A stretch of 33,476 bases of DNA, taken from NCBI GenBank assembly GCA_015487555.1, contig WFPK01000027.1, positions 1 to 33,476 of the forward strand. Reading direction: 5' to 3'. The stretch's first letter is position 1. Each line of letters starts with the position of its first letter. Below are positions 33,455 through 33,476 of the stretch, piece by piece. The notes beneath the pieces were generated by a model, which searched no databases, was not told where the DNA came from, and saw only the letters and a program-made list of their open reading frames with translations. Source of the stretch: Phycisphaerales bacterium. GTDB taxonomy: Bacteria > Planctomycetota > Phycisphaerae > Phycisphaerales > UBA1924. The translations under genes were made by a program, and so were the position numbers.

Positions 33455-33476
33455 TACATTTTCCCGACACCCAACC

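Overview
The window looks like an ordinary chromosomal segment of a GC-rich, Gram-negative-type bacterium, most likely a planctomycete of the Phycisphaerae group. This is inference from several signs: membrane proteins with CxxC...CPECG zinc ribbons, a futalosine-pathway menaquinone gene (mqnE), a murE-murF-mraY cluster with a meso-diaminopimelate-type MurE, outer-membrane proteins (TolC-like, DUF481), an HflK/flotillin-type SPFH protein, and proteins with acidic Glu/Ser/Pro tails. No phage, transposase, CRISPR, rRNA or tRNA gene was recognised.

Layout. 0.2-3.1 kb (minus): a TolC-like efflux protein followed, with an 8-base overlap, by a TsaC/Sua5 tRNA-modification enzyme. 3.3-6.0 kb (plus): a secreted SH3-like protein and a FIST sensory-domain protein, 10 bases apart. 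6.0-8.1 kb: dnaK behind a consensus-perfect sigma-54 promoter and ahead of a strong terminator. 8.2-9.8 kb (minus): two zinc-ribbon membrane proteins. 9.9-10.9 kb: a DUF481 outer-membrane barrel. 10.9-13.6 kb (minus): rdgB, mqnE and a small zinc-ribbon membrane protein. 13.7-17.8 kb (plus): a PfkB sugar kinase, a nucleotide-sugar epimerase, two small membrane proteins and a family-4-like uracil-DNA glycosylase that has lost most of its Fe-S cysteines. 17.8-18.2 kb (minus): a proline-rich hypothetical protein. 18.3-23.7 kb (plus): queA, murE, murF and mraY, the last three joined by ATGA overlaps. 23.7-29.1 kb (minus): an SPFH protein with vault-like architecture, RlmN, and an 827-residue fusion of an alpha/beta hydrolase, a membrane region and an ATP-grasp domain. 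29.3-32.0 kb (plus): asnS and a secreted HEIGH metallopeptidase. 32.0 kb to the end (minus): a large acidic protein with a C-terminal membrane anchor.

The most striking feature outside the genes is a set of palindromic repeat elements at five places. Three are double: two hairpin-forming arms in inverted orientation around a short spacer. Two are single palindromes between genes. One double element lies in frame inside mqnE. Two of the double elements differ in sequence but share inner arm ends (GGTCTT / AAGACC) and spacer length (25 and 26 bases), which suggests one mobility mechanism acting on several sequence families. The leading candidates for something undescribed are these elements, the sigma-54 promoter on dnaK, the hydrolase/ATP-grasp fusion, the Fe-S-less glycosylase and the vault-like SPFH protein.
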